Notes: a model not told the origin generated them from the letters alone. 64,000 nt of DNA from CABQCM01 sp965145485 (GCA_965145485.1 CBCTCU010000007.1:27340-91339), one strand, 5' to 3'. Counted from the stretch's first letter, positions 51,346-61,050 are shown. Numbers and translations: made by a program.

Positions 51346-52318
51346 GGCTCTCCTCCTGCAATGTCCTAATGTACGCTCCCGAACGCTCGACGGCCGATGG
51401 GTTGGTCACAACCAGGTCCCCTTCCTCCAATCCGGCGAGCACCTCCACTCCCTGTGAAACCTCCCGCCCGAGAAGGACGTCCCTGCGCACCGCGCGCTCC
51501 TCCCCTGCAAGATAGACATAATCGGTATCCCCCTCGCGGCAGAGCGATTCATAGGGAATCAAAAGCACATCCGAACCGGTGTCCACGATGATCTCCACCT
51601 TGGCCGTAAACCCCGGTTTGAGCGCCTGGTCGGGATTATCGATAACAAAGACGGTCTCTACCACCGTTTCGGTCGTGCTGCCCGCCATGACCTGCTTTGC
51701 CGAGCCGGAAATTCTTTTGACTTGCCCTTCATAGCTGCCGGAGAAGCCGCTTCCAGTGACGATCACGCGCTGCCCTACTGCAACCTTTGCAATCTGGGCT
51801 TCGTTGATGTTCGCCGTGATGGTGAAGCCATCCCCGCCCGATATGACGGCAAGTGGCGTGTTCATACCGCAAAGCTGCCCCTCCTCCATATTGAGCTGGG
51901 TAATGGAGCCATCTATCGGGGCGGTCACCGTCTCAGGCAAGGTATAAACCTGCCCCGCATAGTATACTTCCCTTTGCCCTGTGGAGGTCAAATTACTCAC
52001 ACTCTCGGCGGGCAGGGAATACAGCGCGGCAAGCTGGCTGAGGGTGGCTTCCGCGTCGACCTCGGCGATCACGTCCCCCTTGGCCACCCGGTCGCCCACC
52101 GCCACACTGGCGTGCGCTACCACGGGTAGCTGCGTTGTAACCTGGGTGGTCTCGCCCGTCCCGACCTTCCCGGTACAAAAAACGCTTAATGCAATGTCCT
52201 GACGCTGCGCCTCACTGACGCTGACCACGGGTGCGGAGGCCTTGACCGCTTCGGGCGCGCACTGGGCCCCGATCACGCCGATCAATGTAACGGCTAGCAG
52301 AATCATGTACTTTTTCAT
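51338..52318 (-). CDS. HlyD/MacA-type adaptor (membrane fusion protein)
   Basis: A 326-aa adaptor with an N-terminal signal that may be a lipobox-like signal peptide (LIGVIGAQC) or membrane anchor. Barrel-sandwich halves are visible: VVAHASVAVGDRVAKGDVIA and VTAPIDGSITQLNMEEGQLC, then a beta-barrel (ITANINEAQIAKVAVGQRV) and membrane-proximal domain (KPGFTAKVEIIVDTGSDVLL). The alpha-hairpin between the barrel halves is short. It overlaps the permease gene by 8 bases. The ATG at 52318 has AAAGGA about 12 bases upstream. Partner ATPase missing from this locus. Confidence 0.88.
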   Translation of the reverse strand: MKKYMILLAVTLIGVIGAQCAPEAVKASAPVVSVSEAQRQDIALSVFCTGKVGTGETTQVTTQLPVVAHASVAVGDRVAKGDVIAEVDAEATLSQLAALYSLPAESVSNLTSTGQREVYYAGQVYTLPETVTAPIDGSITQLNMEEGQLCGMNTPLAVISGGDGFTITANINEAQIAKVAVGQRVIVTGSGFSGSYEGQVKRISGSAKQVMAGSTTETVVETVFVIDNPDQALKPGFTAKVEIIVDTGSDVLLIPYESLCREGDTDYVYLAGEERAVRRDVLLGREVSQGVEVLAGLEEGDLVVTNPSAVERSGAYIRTLQEESHG

Positions 52319-52655
52319 TCATCATCCATTCCTTTCCCTACATCGCTCCCTATGGTACACGGCTGGACCGCCCGATGCGCCGTCGCCCGGCATGGCCCAC
52401 GCCGGGAGCCTGGGCCATGCCCAAACCGACAGGCCGTTTATGGCTCAATCGGGATACAGACGCTACGGCGCGCGGCGCATGCTTTCTCATCCAAGCCCGC
52501 GGTATGTTTGCCGGCCATAGCTATTGTGTAACAAACCGGGGCCTTTTATGTCTTGAAAATACAAAATCACGCAGGAATATTTGCGCCTGATCCATCCACA
52601 ATAATGCCAACTCACAAAATTTCCGCGGCGGTTTGACGCGGAGGGAAAGGCATGG
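52319..52655. other. intergenic region upstream of the adaptor gene
   Basis: No gene or promoter was recognised with confidence. Confidence 0.4.
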
Positions 52656-52868
52656 ATGACCATGATGATTTTGATTCCGTGCGACGCCGAATGCAGACAT
52701 CAAAAAGAGGGCTATTGCTGCCTGGAGCACATCTCCAAAGTAACCAATTCCGAGGGCGGGTGCGCTTACTACGAGAAGAAGCCGGAGCACCATCCGTTAT
52801 CCAGTGCAGAATCCGCATCTCCCCTGTCCGGCAATGGGCAACATATGCCTGACAGAGGACAATCCTAG
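52656..52868 (+). CDS. small Cys-rich protein (clostridial type, function unknown)
   Basis: A 70-aa protein beginning MTMMILIPCDAECRHQKEGY, then CCLEHISKV and GGCAYYEKKP, with five Cys in the first 40 residues. The pattern C-x3-C-x2-QK-G-C-L-x-C-x-Y is shared by a widespread small protein of clostridia that databases often mislabel as a dehydratase; it probably binds metal. GGAGGGAAAGG precedes the ATG at 52656. The C-terminal 30 residues look low in complexity and may be poorly conserved. Isolated on the plus strand among minus-strand genes. Confidence 0.7.
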   Translation: MTMMILIPCDAECRHQKEGYCCLEHISKVTNSEGGCAYYEKKPEHHPLSSAESASPLSGNGQHMPDRGQS

Positions 52869-53183
52869 CCGCCGGTCCATTCGGTTCCTTTTCGGGAAAA
52901 CAGACGGCTCAACCGTGCCAGAGCGGGCAAATCCTAGCCAGAGTTGCCCACACGGGCATCCCCGGGACTTGATCCCTCACATAATACGCGGCGCGCTGCG
53001 GCAATGGCGTGGTTGCGCGGCCATTCGACCTTTCCCACCGGCCTTTTGTTGTTCCTTTGTGGGATTTCTCCCGCTAAACGACCGGCTCATCTGCACCCTA
53101 AAAGGGCCGGCTCATAGCGGGCGCACAGAAAAGATTGTTCCCCCATCCTCGGTAGGGCGGGAATATTGCCTCACAGAAAAACC
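52869..53183. other. intergenic region with no recognised gene
   Basis: Open frames here are random-looking. It is bounded by the PHP-gene terminator at 53184. Confidence 0.45.
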
Positions 53184-53218
53184 AAGCGGCCGTCCGGGTG
53201 ATTCCCGGGCGGCCGCTT
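53184..53218 (-). terminator. terminator of the PHP-domain gene
   Basis: AAGCGGCCGCCCGGG pairs with CCCGGACGGCCGCTT (one mismatch) and is flanked by T runs on both sides; 44 bp after the stop. Confidence 0.88.
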
Positions 53219-53261
53219 TTTTCCTGACCACGCGCATGGTAATACCGGCACGGTCTTCCCC

Positions 53262-54092
53262 TCATTCCAGATCCGAGCACGCTATTTTCTGCGCGACAAA
53301 GGGGAATTTATCCTTTTCCTCCAACTGTAACAAGTCGATAATCTTCTCAAAAGTCTCACGGCGGCCAACAAAGTTTTCGGGTACATGCGCGTCCCCTCCA
53401 AAAAAGAACTTGCAACCGCATTCCTTGGCGATCACATAGGGGCGCAAAATGCGTTTCAGCTCACCACGTGTATACCGGTCCGGCTCAAAGTTCAGCTCTA
53501 CGCCCATCCCCCGCCGCCGTACCTTGGTAAAAATATCCTTCAGCTCGCCATCTCCAAAGAGGTCCAGATAGCCGACGGGGTCTTTCTGACAGACCAGGGA
53601 CACCGTAAAATGGGGCAGGCCGGTTTTATAAAAAGGGATGTCTTCCCTCTCCAGCAACCGATGGAGGCGCTGTTTGTAATACTCCTTGCGAGAGAGGGCG
53701 TCGTCGCCCGTCTTGCGCGGGTCGATGGTAAAGTCGACCAGATTCAGGTGGCTGGTGGAGAGAAGGACAAAATCCATCCGGTCCCATTCCTCCCGGCTTA
53801 TGCCCACCGTGCCAAATTGGTTCATATCCACTTCGCACCCCATCAGGAAACGGCATTGGGTGGACTGAGGGAGGGGCAACACACGACGCGCCCGCTCGAA
53901 ATCGACGCTTTCCCATGAATTAAAGCAGGGACACTCCACCTTGGAATCCCAGGCATGGTCGGTGACACACACCAAGCGAAAGCCGTTGGTCAGGGCATAC
54001 GCTAAAATAGCTTCCTTTGTTTGACGGGGATCGTTCGAACAGGGAGAGAGCGCCGTGTGGTTGTGCAAATCATGGTCTGGGACATACCGCAT
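53262..54092 (-). CDS. PHP-domain phosphoesterase
   Basis: A 276-aa protein of the PHP superfamily (trinuclear metal hydrolases such as histidinol phosphatase). Metal-site segments: DHDLHNHTALSPCSN at the start, LVCVTDHAWD, MGCEVDMNQFG, LLSTSHLNLVD, KTGLPHFTVS and FFFGGDAHVPENF. The substrate is not evident; it is not in a his operon. No signal peptide. It stands alone, with a strong terminator downstream. Confidence 0.85.
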   Translation of the reverse strand: MRYVPDHDLHNHTALSPCSNDPRQTKEAILAYALTNGFRLVCVTDHAWDSKVECPCFNSWESVDFERARRVLPLPQSTQCRFLMGCEVDMNQFGTVGISREEWDRMDFVLLSTSHLNLVDFTIDPRKTGDDALSRKEYYKQRLHRLLEREDIPFYKTGLPHFTVSLVCQKDPVGYLDLFGDGELKDIFTKVRRRGMGVELNFEPDRYTRGELKRILRPYVIAKECGCKFFFGGDAHVPENFVGRRETFEKIIDLLQLEEKDKFPFVAQKIACSDLE

Positions 54093-54598
54093 GCCAATTC
54101 ATCCTTTCCAGTTTATCGGCGAGGCGTTCCCTCTTTCGGATAGAGGGCGCGGGCGTAAAAGCGCTTCACGTCCCGCCGCCTGATTGCGCCGTTTCAGGCA
54201 GGCGCGAACCATCGGAGGGAACGCCCCGCACCCGTTGCCGTTGTGAAAAAATCACGCCGCAGAAAGGGGCCGGTACCACATACCGTTCGCCCACCGCAGT
54301 TTGGTTCCTACCAAGAGATATCCCGCGGCCGTCCACAGGCCCCGCGAAAGCAAATCACCGATTGGCCGCCGCGCGCTATTGAGCGCCGCCCGTACGGCCA
54401 GGCCGCCTATCCGCCCAAAGCAAGACACGGTGGGGCCTCTCCCGGCGGAAGCGTTCCATCCCCCTTTGCGCCGCTTACCATCCCGCTTTCGGATAGCGCA
54501 TGAAATCTGGCAGACTGTTTGGCGCCTCATACCATCCGATGCTATCTTTTCGAAAGAGGCCGTTTTCCCGGGCATGGCGCTAACGCTGCTGCGGGCGG
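54093..54598. other. intergenic region upstream of the PHP gene
   Basis: About 500 bp, GC-rich, with no frame that has a ribosome site and a plausible protein. Confidence 0.45.
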
Positions 54599-56005
54599 TC
54601 ATTCGCCCCCGTCGATGATCTCAAGCACGTCGCATTGCTCCAACGAATCGTAGCTGCCCCAGACCGCGGGCTCGTCGGGCCCAATGGTGATGCCACCGGC
54701 AAAACGGGTATAGCCACCGTATTTGCGCACACCGTTTTCCTCAATCGCCCAAAGCCTGCCGTTTTGCTTCCAGGTTAAGTTGCCCTGCCTGCGATGAACG
54801 GCGGGCAGCTCCACCCGCTGGGGATCGCGCAGGGAATCGCCCAGAATATCCATCACCAGCCGGACGTAGCCCTCGCAATCCGGCACGGAGGCCACGGTAA
54901 ACAGGGGGTTGGGATTGAAAATCCCCATGGGGATGTTTCCGTCCGCAAAGATGTAGCCGGCAATGGTGCTGCGCAGCGCCTCCACGACACGCGAGCGCTC
55001 CGGAGAAGGATGGCGGGTCAAATAGGCCTGCATGTGCCGCACCAGCGTGGGATAACCGTTAAAGGCAATGGAACCATATTCCCAACCCAATACGCGGGAT
55101 TTGTCCTCCGGGTCGGTTTTTGCCCCCCGCGCCAGATAGGTCATGCCGTCCTTACCCACGAACACCGCGTCAAAGAGGTGATCGATGACATTGTCCGCCG
55201 CCCTGGCAAGGCGCTCGTCACCCACAATGTCGTAGATCCGCTCGAGCATATTTAGAATATGAATGTAATAGACCGTGCGCTCGGCAAAATTTGGCCCGTC
55301 GCCGCGCTCAAACAGCCCGATCTTTTCATGGTAATAGACGGGCGAAAGATAGTAATCCAGCACCGGCTTCCCGTATTGCTCAAACCGGTCCCATTTGCCA
55401 AAAGCCTTGCCCGTCATGGCAAGGGCGCCGACCGCGGTCAGGTCCTGGTTGGTGACGCCGCACCAGCCGGGAAAATCCAACGGGCGCCGGTAGCCGTTGC
55501 CCGCCTGCCAGGCGTGCGTGAGCGACCACTCCCACTGCCGGTCAACCGCCGGGGGGATCAGGGAACGGATCGATTCCTCCGCATGCTCCCACAGATAGTA
55601 TTCGCACAGGGCGATGACGGGATTAAAATAGTGGATGGGGCAGCCCCGCGTGTCAAAGGTAGGCTCAAACTCGGCGGTTGCATGGATGAATCCGCCGCTG
55701 CTATCCTGCAAGTAAAGCAGGTGCGCCGCCATACTGTCGGCCATGACCCTCCACTTTGGATTTTGGGTCTGATCGTACAGCCGCCTTACCACCCGCATCT
55801 GCTCGGTAAAGGCAGTGACCGTCTCCCCCTGATACCGCCGGTCCAGCACCGACGTCTCGCCCCAGCAGGCATGCAGGTTGAGCCTGCCTATCACCCCGGG
55901 GCCCTGCTGCCAGTCCTCCATCTGAGTTATGAGCATATCCAGCGTATGTTGGTTAACGGTCTCTTCCAGTCTTCTTCCTTTGATCGGGTAATGAATGGTT
56001 TGCAT
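54599..56005 (-). CDS. uncharacterised protein, six-hairpin glycosidase-like
   Basis: A 468-aa cytoplasmic protein I cannot assign to a named family. Helical segments with repeated aromatic-rich turns (HACWGETSVLDRRYQ, YLQDSSGGFIHATAEFEPTF, QAGNGYRRPLDFPGWCGVTN, TVYYIHILNMLERIYD, GWEYGSIAFNGYP) suggest an (alpha/alpha)6 barrel such as those of unsaturated glucuronyl hydrolases or related glycosidases. A short beta domain follows (LTWKQNGRLWAIEENGVRKY). No signal peptide. The ATG at 56005 follows GGAGGTG. Monocistronic. Sugar-related function is an inference from fold-like pattern only. Confidence 0.65.
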   Translation of the reverse strand: MQTIHYPIKGRRLEETVNQHTLDMLITQMEDWQQGPGVIGRLNLHACWGETSVLDRRYQGETVTAFTEQMRVVRRLYDQTQNPKWRVMADSMAAHLLYLQDSSGGFIHATAEFEPTFDTRGCPIHYFNPVIALCEYYLWEHAEESIRSLIPPAVDRQWEWSLTHAWQAGNGYRRPLDFPGWCGVTNQDLTAVGALAMTGKAFGKWDRFEQYGKPVLDYYLSPVYYHEKIGLFERGDGPNFAERTVYYIHILNMLERIYDIVGDERLARAADNVIDHLFDAVFVGKDGMTYLARGAKTDPEDKSRVLGWEYGSIAFNGYPTLVRHMQAYLTRHPSPERSRVVEALRSTIAGYIFADGNIPMGIFNPNPLFTVASVPDCEGYVRLVMDILGDSLRDPQRVELPAVHRRQGNLTWKQNGRLWAIEENGVRKYGGYTRFAGGITIGPDEPAVWGSYDSLEQCDVLEIIDGGE

Positions 56006-56442
56006 AGTTTCACACCTCCATGTGGGGCTTGATGCATATCCGCAACCGCCTTCCCTGTTATCATAGTGGATTCACTGCGAAAAAGTCGGCAGAAACGTAT
56101 GGGAAATATGCACTTTTGTGGTATTTCCCCACATGCCTCTCACTGGAGAGGTACAAAGAGTCATGCGGCTGGCCGGTTCTCTATGGCGATTGGCCCAGCT
56201 ACCCTTGGAAAACGCTGAAAGTGATGCCCCCTCTAAGCTAGGATTGGCAAAGGCCCTATACAGGGCTATTCGAAGCATGCATCGCAAGTACGCGCTAAAA
56301 CCATCGTCTGCACCGCCATGCGTTAATTGGACACTGCGCCTTCCGTTGGACCGATGAGGAATTATGTTTTTTATTGCTGGCTCGCCCCTTCCATGCTGAA
56401 AGCGAACGGAGCCTCTACCGGCATGCCGGGATATGAATCAAT
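56006..56442. other. intergenic region between the glycosidase-like gene and secA
   Basis: No supported gene. The hairpin at 56443-56474 marks the end of the secA transcript. Confidence 0.5.
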
Positions 56443-56474
56443 AAGGACGAGACTCATTCACGAGCCTCGTCCTT
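56443..56474 (-). terminator. hairpin downstream of secA
   Basis: AAGGACGAG(A)CTC pairs with GAG(C)CTCGTCCTT, one central mismatch, 63 bp after the secA stop. The following T tract is weak. Confidence 0.6.
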
Positions 56475-56537
56475 AACATTCCTGGTGTTGCCCGTCTTAT
56501 AGAAATCGTGACAGCACGCCGTCTGGGCCGAACCGGA

Positions 56538-59279
56538 TTATTTATCCGCGCCGCAGCACTTTTTGTATTTTTTTCCGCTGCCACAGGGGCAGGGATCGTT
56601 GCGCCCCACCTTTTCCGATTTGGCGATCACTTTGGGCTTGGGCTTGGCGTCGCCGCCGACATTCTCCGCTGTGATGGTGGCGGTCTGCTTCCGCTCGACA
56701 TCCTCCTGCCGCCGGATTTGGAAGGTCAGCATCAGCCGGGTGGTTTCCTCGCAGATCGACTCGGTCATGGCGTTGAACATATCGTAAGCCTCGTTGCGGT
56801 ACTCCACCACCGGATCGTGCTGGGCATAAGCCCGCAAATAGATGCCGTTGCGTAGCTCATCCATCGCGTCGATATTGTCCATCCAATGCCGGTCAACCGT
56901 GCGCAGCAGGATCATGCGCTCGAGCTTGCGCATCAGATCGCTGCCAAACTGCTGCTCGCGCTGCTCGTACAGCTCATGGGCGCGGTCGGCCAGCATCTGC
57001 TGGATTTCCTCCCGCGAGGTATCCCCCAGCTCGGCGGCCGAATAATGAAAATCCTCTTCCCTGGTCAGCCAGCCGAGGAACTGCCGGCGCAGGCCGTCGA
57101 GATCCCAGTTGTCGTGCACCCGGTCGTCCGACAGATATCTTGCGCAGGCCGAGGCGATCGTGTCGTCCACCATTTTGAGGATGATATCCTTGATATTTTC
57201 CCCTTCCAGGACTTTGTCGCGCTGGGCATAAATGATCTCGCGCTGCTTGTTCATAACGTCGTCAAAATTCAACACGTTTTTGCGGGCGGCAAAGTTGCGC
57301 GACTCGACCTTGGCCTGTGCGTTCTCAATGGTGTTGGACAGCATCTTGCTGTCGATCGGCGTGTTTTCATCCACCCCGAGGGCGTTCATCATGTTGAAGA
57401 TGCGTTCGCCCCCAAACAGCCGCATGAGGTCGTCCTCAAGCGAAACAAAGAACTTGCTCTCTCCCGGGTCGCCCTGACGCCCGGCGCGGCCGCGCAGCTG
57501 GTTGTCGATCCGGCGGGAATCATGGTGCTCGGTACCGAGGATGAAGAGGCCGCCGGCAGCGCGCACCTTCTCCGCCTCGGGCTCGATCTCCGCCTTGAAT
57601 CGGTCGTACAGCTCATTGTAAACCCGACGGCATTCGAGGATGTCCTGGTCGTCGGTTTCATAAAAGCTGGTGGCCGCCGAGATCTGCTCCTCATCGTACT
57701 CCCGCTTGCGCATTTCCGACTTGGCCAAATATTCGGCGTTGCCCCCGAGCATGATGTCGGTACCACGCCCGGCCATGTTGGTCGCGATGGTCACCGCGCC
57801 GAGCTTGCCGGCCTGCGCGATGATCTGCGCCTCTTTTTCGTGGTATTTGGCATTGAGCACTTCGTGCTTGATGCCCCTGCGCTTGAGCATGGAGCTGAGC
57901 TTTTCGGATTTTTCAATCGAGACGGTGCCCACCAGCACCGGCTGCCCCTTTTCATGGCAGGCTACGATCTGATCGATCACCGCGCCGAGCTTGCCGCTCT
58001 CGGTCTTATACACCGTGTCGGGATGGTCCTGCCGGATCATGGGACGGTTGGTTGGAATTTCCACGATATCCAGCTTGTAGATTTCGCCGAACTCCTCTTC
58101 CTCGGTCATGGCGGTACCGGTCATGCCCGAAAGCTTGTCGTACAGGCGGAAGTAATTCTGGAAGGTAATGGTGGCCAGGGTCTTGGATTCGTGCTCGACC
58201 TTAACCCCCTCCTTGGCCTCGATGGCCTGGTGCAGCCCCTCGTTGTACCGCCGACCAAACATCAGGCGGCCGGTGTACTCGTCAACGATGATGACCTCGC
58301 CGTCCTTGACCACGTAGTCGACGTCCTTTTGCATGATGCCCCGCGCGCGCAGCGCCTGGTTGATGTGATGGGCGATGGTGGTATTCTCGACGTCGGAAAG
58401 ATTCTCAATCTGGAAAAACTGCTCGGCCTTTTTGATGCCGGCGGGGGTCAGCGTGGCCGTTTTGGCCTTTTCATCAACAATATAATCCCCCTCGTAGAGA
58501 TCGTCGGCCTCCTCCTTGGTATCCAGCTCGCGCACCTTGGTCACTTTAAGGGATTTGGCAAAACGGTCGGCCCGCTCATACAAATCGGTCGACTTCTCCC
58601 CCTGCCCCGAAATGATGAGCGGGGTGCGCGCCTCATCGATGAGGATGGAGTCGACCTCGTCGACGATGGCGTAAACATGGCCGCGCTGGACCTTATCCTT
58701 CAGCTCTACCACCATGTTGTCGCGCAGGTAGTCAAACCCCATCTCATTGTTGGTGCCATATGTGATATCGGCCGCATAGGCCGCCCGTCGCTGGGCGTTA
58801 TCCAGCCCGTGGACAATCAGACCGACCTCCATCCCGAGGAAGCGGTAAACCTTGCCCATCCACTCAGAGTCGCGGCGGGCGAGGTAGTCGTTGACCGTGA
58901 CGATATGAACCCCCTTGCCGGCCAGCGCGTTGAGGTAAGCGGGCAGGGTGGCGACGAGGGTTTTACCCTCGCCGGTGCGCATCTCGGCGATGCGCCCCTG
59001 ATGCAGCACGATACCGCCGATGATCTGCACCGGGAAATGGCGCATACCCAGCACCCGGTCGGCCGCCTCCCGGCAGGCCGCGAAAGCGTCGGGCAGGATA
59101 TCGTCGAGGGTAGCGCCGTTTTGCAGCCGCTCCCGCAGCTCGGGCGTTACCTCCCGTAGCTCGGAATCGCTCTTTTTACGATAGGTATCCTCCAGCTGAA
59201 GCACCCGCTGCTGCAGCGGGGTGATGCGCTTGATCTCCTTTTTGCTGTAGTTGCCAAACAGCAGGGATTTTAAATTCAT
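56538..59279 (-). CDS. secA: preprotein translocase ATPase SecA
   Basis: A 913-aa motor ATPase driving Sec export. Domain order: NBD1 with MRTGEGKTLVATLPAYLNAL (Walker A) and VDEVDSILIDEARTPLIISG (DEAD-type), the preprotein cross-linking region with VDYVVKDGEVIIVDEYTGRL, NBD2 with TIATNMAGRGTDIMLGG and GRAGRQGDPGESKFFVSLED, helical scaffold, a long C-terminal region, and the zinc-binding tail NDPCPCGSGKKYKKCCGADK for SecB or ribosome contact. Start 59279 follows AAGGAAGG; the frame to 59375 lacks a ribosome site. It is not obviously in an operon. Confidence 0.97.
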   Translation of the reverse strand: MNLKSLLFGNYSKKEIKRITPLQQRVLQLEDTYRKKSDSELREVTPELRERLQNGATLDDILPDAFAACREAADRVLGMRHFPVQIIGGIVLHQGRIAEMRTGEGKTLVATLPAYLNALAGKGVHIVTVNDYLARRDSEWMGKVYRFLGMEVGLIVHGLDNAQRRAAYAADITYGTNNEMGFDYLRDNMVVELKDKVQRGHVYAIVDEVDSILIDEARTPLIISGQGEKSTDLYERADRFAKSLKVTKVRELDTKEEADDLYEGDYIVDEKAKTATLTPAGIKKAEQFFQIENLSDVENTTIAHHINQALRARGIMQKDVDYVVKDGEVIIVDEYTGRLMFGRRYNEGLHQAIEAKEGVKVEHESKTLATITFQNYFRLYDKLSGMTGTAMTEEEEFGEIYKLDIVEIPTNRPMIRQDHPDTVYKTESGKLGAVIDQIVACHEKGQPVLVGTVSIEKSEKLSSMLKRRGIKHEVLNAKYHEKEAQIIAQAGKLGAVTIATNMAGRGTDIMLGGNAEYLAKSEMRKREYDEEQISAATSFYETDDQDILECRRVYNELYDRFKAEIEPEAEKVRAAGGLFILGTEHHDSRRIDNQLRGRAGRQGDPGESKFFVSLEDDLMRLFGGERIFNMMNALGVDENTPIDSKMLSNTIENAQAKVESRNFAARKNVLNFDDVMNKQREIIYAQRDKVLEGENIKDIILKMVDDTIASACARYLSDDRVHDNWDLDGLRRQFLGWLTREEDFHYSAAELGDTSREEIQQMLADRAHELYEQREQQFGSDLMRKLERMILLRTVDRHWMDNIDAMDELRNGIYLRAYAQHDPVVEYRNEAYDMFNAMTESICEETTRLMLTFQIRRQEDVERKQTATITAENVGGDAKPKPKVIAKSEKVGRNDPCPCGSGKKYKKCCGADK

Positions 59280-59748
59280 GTCGATGATCCTTCCTTTCCC
59301 GATTGCATTGCGCCGGATGGTCACGGGGCCGCCCCCTGCTCCTCCGCGCAATGGGCCACACGGCCGCCGGAACAAAACCGGACGCCAGCCGCTGGCCTGA
59401 AACCGCCCATTCGGACAGGGATATTGTATGATTCGGAAATATTATAACACAAATTCATAAAAAAGTATGTTCAAATTATGAATAAATCGCCGCCCTACCG
59501 CCAGAGCCGTTTTGCCTTTGCCATGACCCCCCTGCTCGCACGTCGATGATTGTTGAATCATTCCATATAATATCACAATTATTGCTTTTCATTGTTTTAT
59601 TTTTACAATTTCTTCTTGACACCAGAAGTATCTTGCTATATAGTAGACGCATCCATAGGTTGCAGCCCGGACTTTATCGCTCTGGCACAGGCATATGGTA
59701 TTCCGGGCAGCAGATTGTCACGGGAAACTGTGACGTGAGGAGGTTATT
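59280..59748. other. divergent region between secA and the membrane-protein cluster
   Basis: Holds the promoter of the cluster at 59616-59644. A TATAAT on the minus strand near 59440 could belong to secA, but no good -35 is at the right distance. Confidence 0.45.
59616..59644 (+). promoter_or_regulatory. promoter of the membrane-protein cluster
   Basis: TTGACA (59616-59621), 17-base spacer and TATAGT (59639-59644), about 98 nt upstream of the first start codon. Confidence 0.8.
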
Positions 59749-60330
59749 ATGTATATCCTTGTTCTGGCACTGGAATCCCTGGCAGGCGGGCGTTTGGAAT
59801 GGATGATCTCCGGTTTTGCCATGCTGTACGCCACCTTCGCCAACTGGCTGTCGCTCGTACTGGTGTGTTTTTACTTCCCCCTGACCTGGAAAAAGCGGAA
59901 AACCGTCACCAACCTGCTGGGCATGCTGGGCGGGCTGATTTGCGCCGTCTATTATTTTTTCCTGCGGTTTTTGACCGATGCTATCACCGAAGAGATCGTA
60001 GAGCGCCACTTTCAGGGAATCGAACAAATCGCTTGCCCGTTGTCGGCCATACTGGCGGCAGCCGCATTGGCGGGATTTGTACTGTGCGGCCGGAATCTGA
60101 TCCTTCGCCGGGCCTTCTCCCGGGCGGCCAGGCTGGCGGTCAGCCTTCCTCTTTTTTTCGTTTGCGCGGTGATGCTATCGATGCAGATTTATGCTCTTGC
60201 AACCGGAGGGCTCGCCAGACTATCCATTCTTGGGTTGCCTGAGCTGATACTGGCAATGGTTTTGGCGGTGACTCTGGGGGCGAAAAAATCCTCTCAGGAT
60301 ACCGTGATATCGGGAGGCGAGGCTGCATGA
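59749..60330 (+). CDS. small polytopic membrane protein, member 1 of a tandem family
   Basis: A 193-aa protein with about five hydrophobic helices (about 20-47, 53-75, 97-118, 127-150, 158-180), separated by short basic loops such as LTWKKRKTVTN. The last helix begins ILGLPELILAMVLAVTLGAKK, a motif repeated in two of its neighbours (LPELILA followed by LTLWGK). It resembles no family I recognise. The ATG at 59749 follows GAGGAGG. Overlaps the next gene by 4 bases, so it is translationally coupled. Four such genes in a row suggest a multi-subunit membrane complex or duplicated sensors. Confidence 0.75.
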   Translation: MYILVLALESLAGGRLEWMISGFAMLYATFANWLSLVLVCFYFPLTWKKRKTVTNLLGMLGGLICAVYYFFLRFLTDAITEEIVERHFQGIEQIACPLSAILAAAALAGFVLCGRNLILRRAFSRAARLAVSLPLFFVCAVMLSMQIYALATGGLARLSILGLPELILAMVLAVTLGAKKSSQDTVISGGEAA

Positions 60331-60974
60331 GTACCCTGCTTTTATTATTGAACCAATTTCTTTACGATCCCTCCAGGTCGTTTGAGATGGTGCACCTTTA
60401 TGCCGTTCTGGCAGAATTCGGGGCCTGGCTGGGCGTCGCGCTGATCTATTATTTTGTTTTTACCCGGCAGAGGCGCCGCCGTCTCATCACCGTGTTGGGT
60501 ATCCTGGGAGCGGTAGCCTGCCTTGCCGGCTACCTGTATTCGTTCCATTTTCAGTATACCCCGCTCGCTTACCAATCCCGGAATTCGCAGGCCTCTATCG
60601 GCGATTACCCCAATTATACCTTCGCCCCCCGTTTTCTTGTGGTATTGCTCAACGCGCTTTGCGCTCTGGCATTGGCGGCCGTGTTATATGGTCTCATCCT
60701 GTGCGCCGTCCAATTAATCCGCCGACGGGAGCTTTCCAAAAGGCAAATCCTCATACTCACGCTTCCCCTGTTTTTGTTTGTTGCAGCCGCCTTGACGTCC
60801 GGCCTCTATTTTTTCGCCGTCAGCCGCGAAGCCCTTTTACTGCTCGTCGGTTTGCCCGAGCTGATTCTTGCTCTGACCTGCCTTCTGACCTTGTGGGGGA
60901 AGCAGGGGCAAGCCTGTCCATCCGGCGATGAGCGTGCGCCCCACCTTCCTTCATCCTTGCGCAGGGATGGCTAA
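60327..60974 (+). CDS. small polytopic membrane protein, member 2
   Basis: A 215-aa paralog of the preceding protein: five helices with a short RQRRRR loop after the second (VFTRQRRRRLITVLGILG), an extracellular loop (AYQSRNSQASIGDYPNYTF), and the closing LVGLPELILALTCLLTLWGK. The hydrophilic C-terminal tail of about 25 residues ends in RRDG. Starts inside member 1. After its stop, the next 76 bp contain a decayed copy of part of the C-terminal module seen in member 3, in a different reading frame, so this gene may once have been longer. Confidence 0.75.
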   Translation: MSTLLLLLNQFLYDPSRSFEMVHLYAVLAEFGAWLGVALIYYFVFTRQRRRRLITVLGILGAVACLAGYLYSFHFQYTPLAYQSRNSQASIGDYPNYTFAPRFLVVLLNALCALALAAVLYGLILCAVQLIRRRELSKRQILILTLPLFLFVAAALTSGLYFFAVSREALLLLVGLPELILALTCLLTLWGKQGQACPSGDERAPHLPSSLRRDG

Positions 60975-60993
60975 TAACGGCGGCTGGACCGCC

Positions 60994-61050
60994 ATGGCAC
61001 CGGAAACGTCGCGTCCATTTCGATCCCGACCGGGCGGTAATCTTAATCCA
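60994..61050 (+). repeat. decayed copy of the C-terminal module
   Basis: Frame-shifted relative to member 2. It matches 62023-62079 at about 40 of 57 positions by eye, giving APETSRPFRSRPGGNLNP against TPEMSHQFPSLPGGDLNP. The flanking NNGGW resembles the RNGGYK end of member 3. Confidence 0.55.

Noticed and set aside
56886..59159. 757-aa plus-strand open frame
   Set aside because: Antisense to secA with all SecA motifs present on the other strand; no ribosome site.
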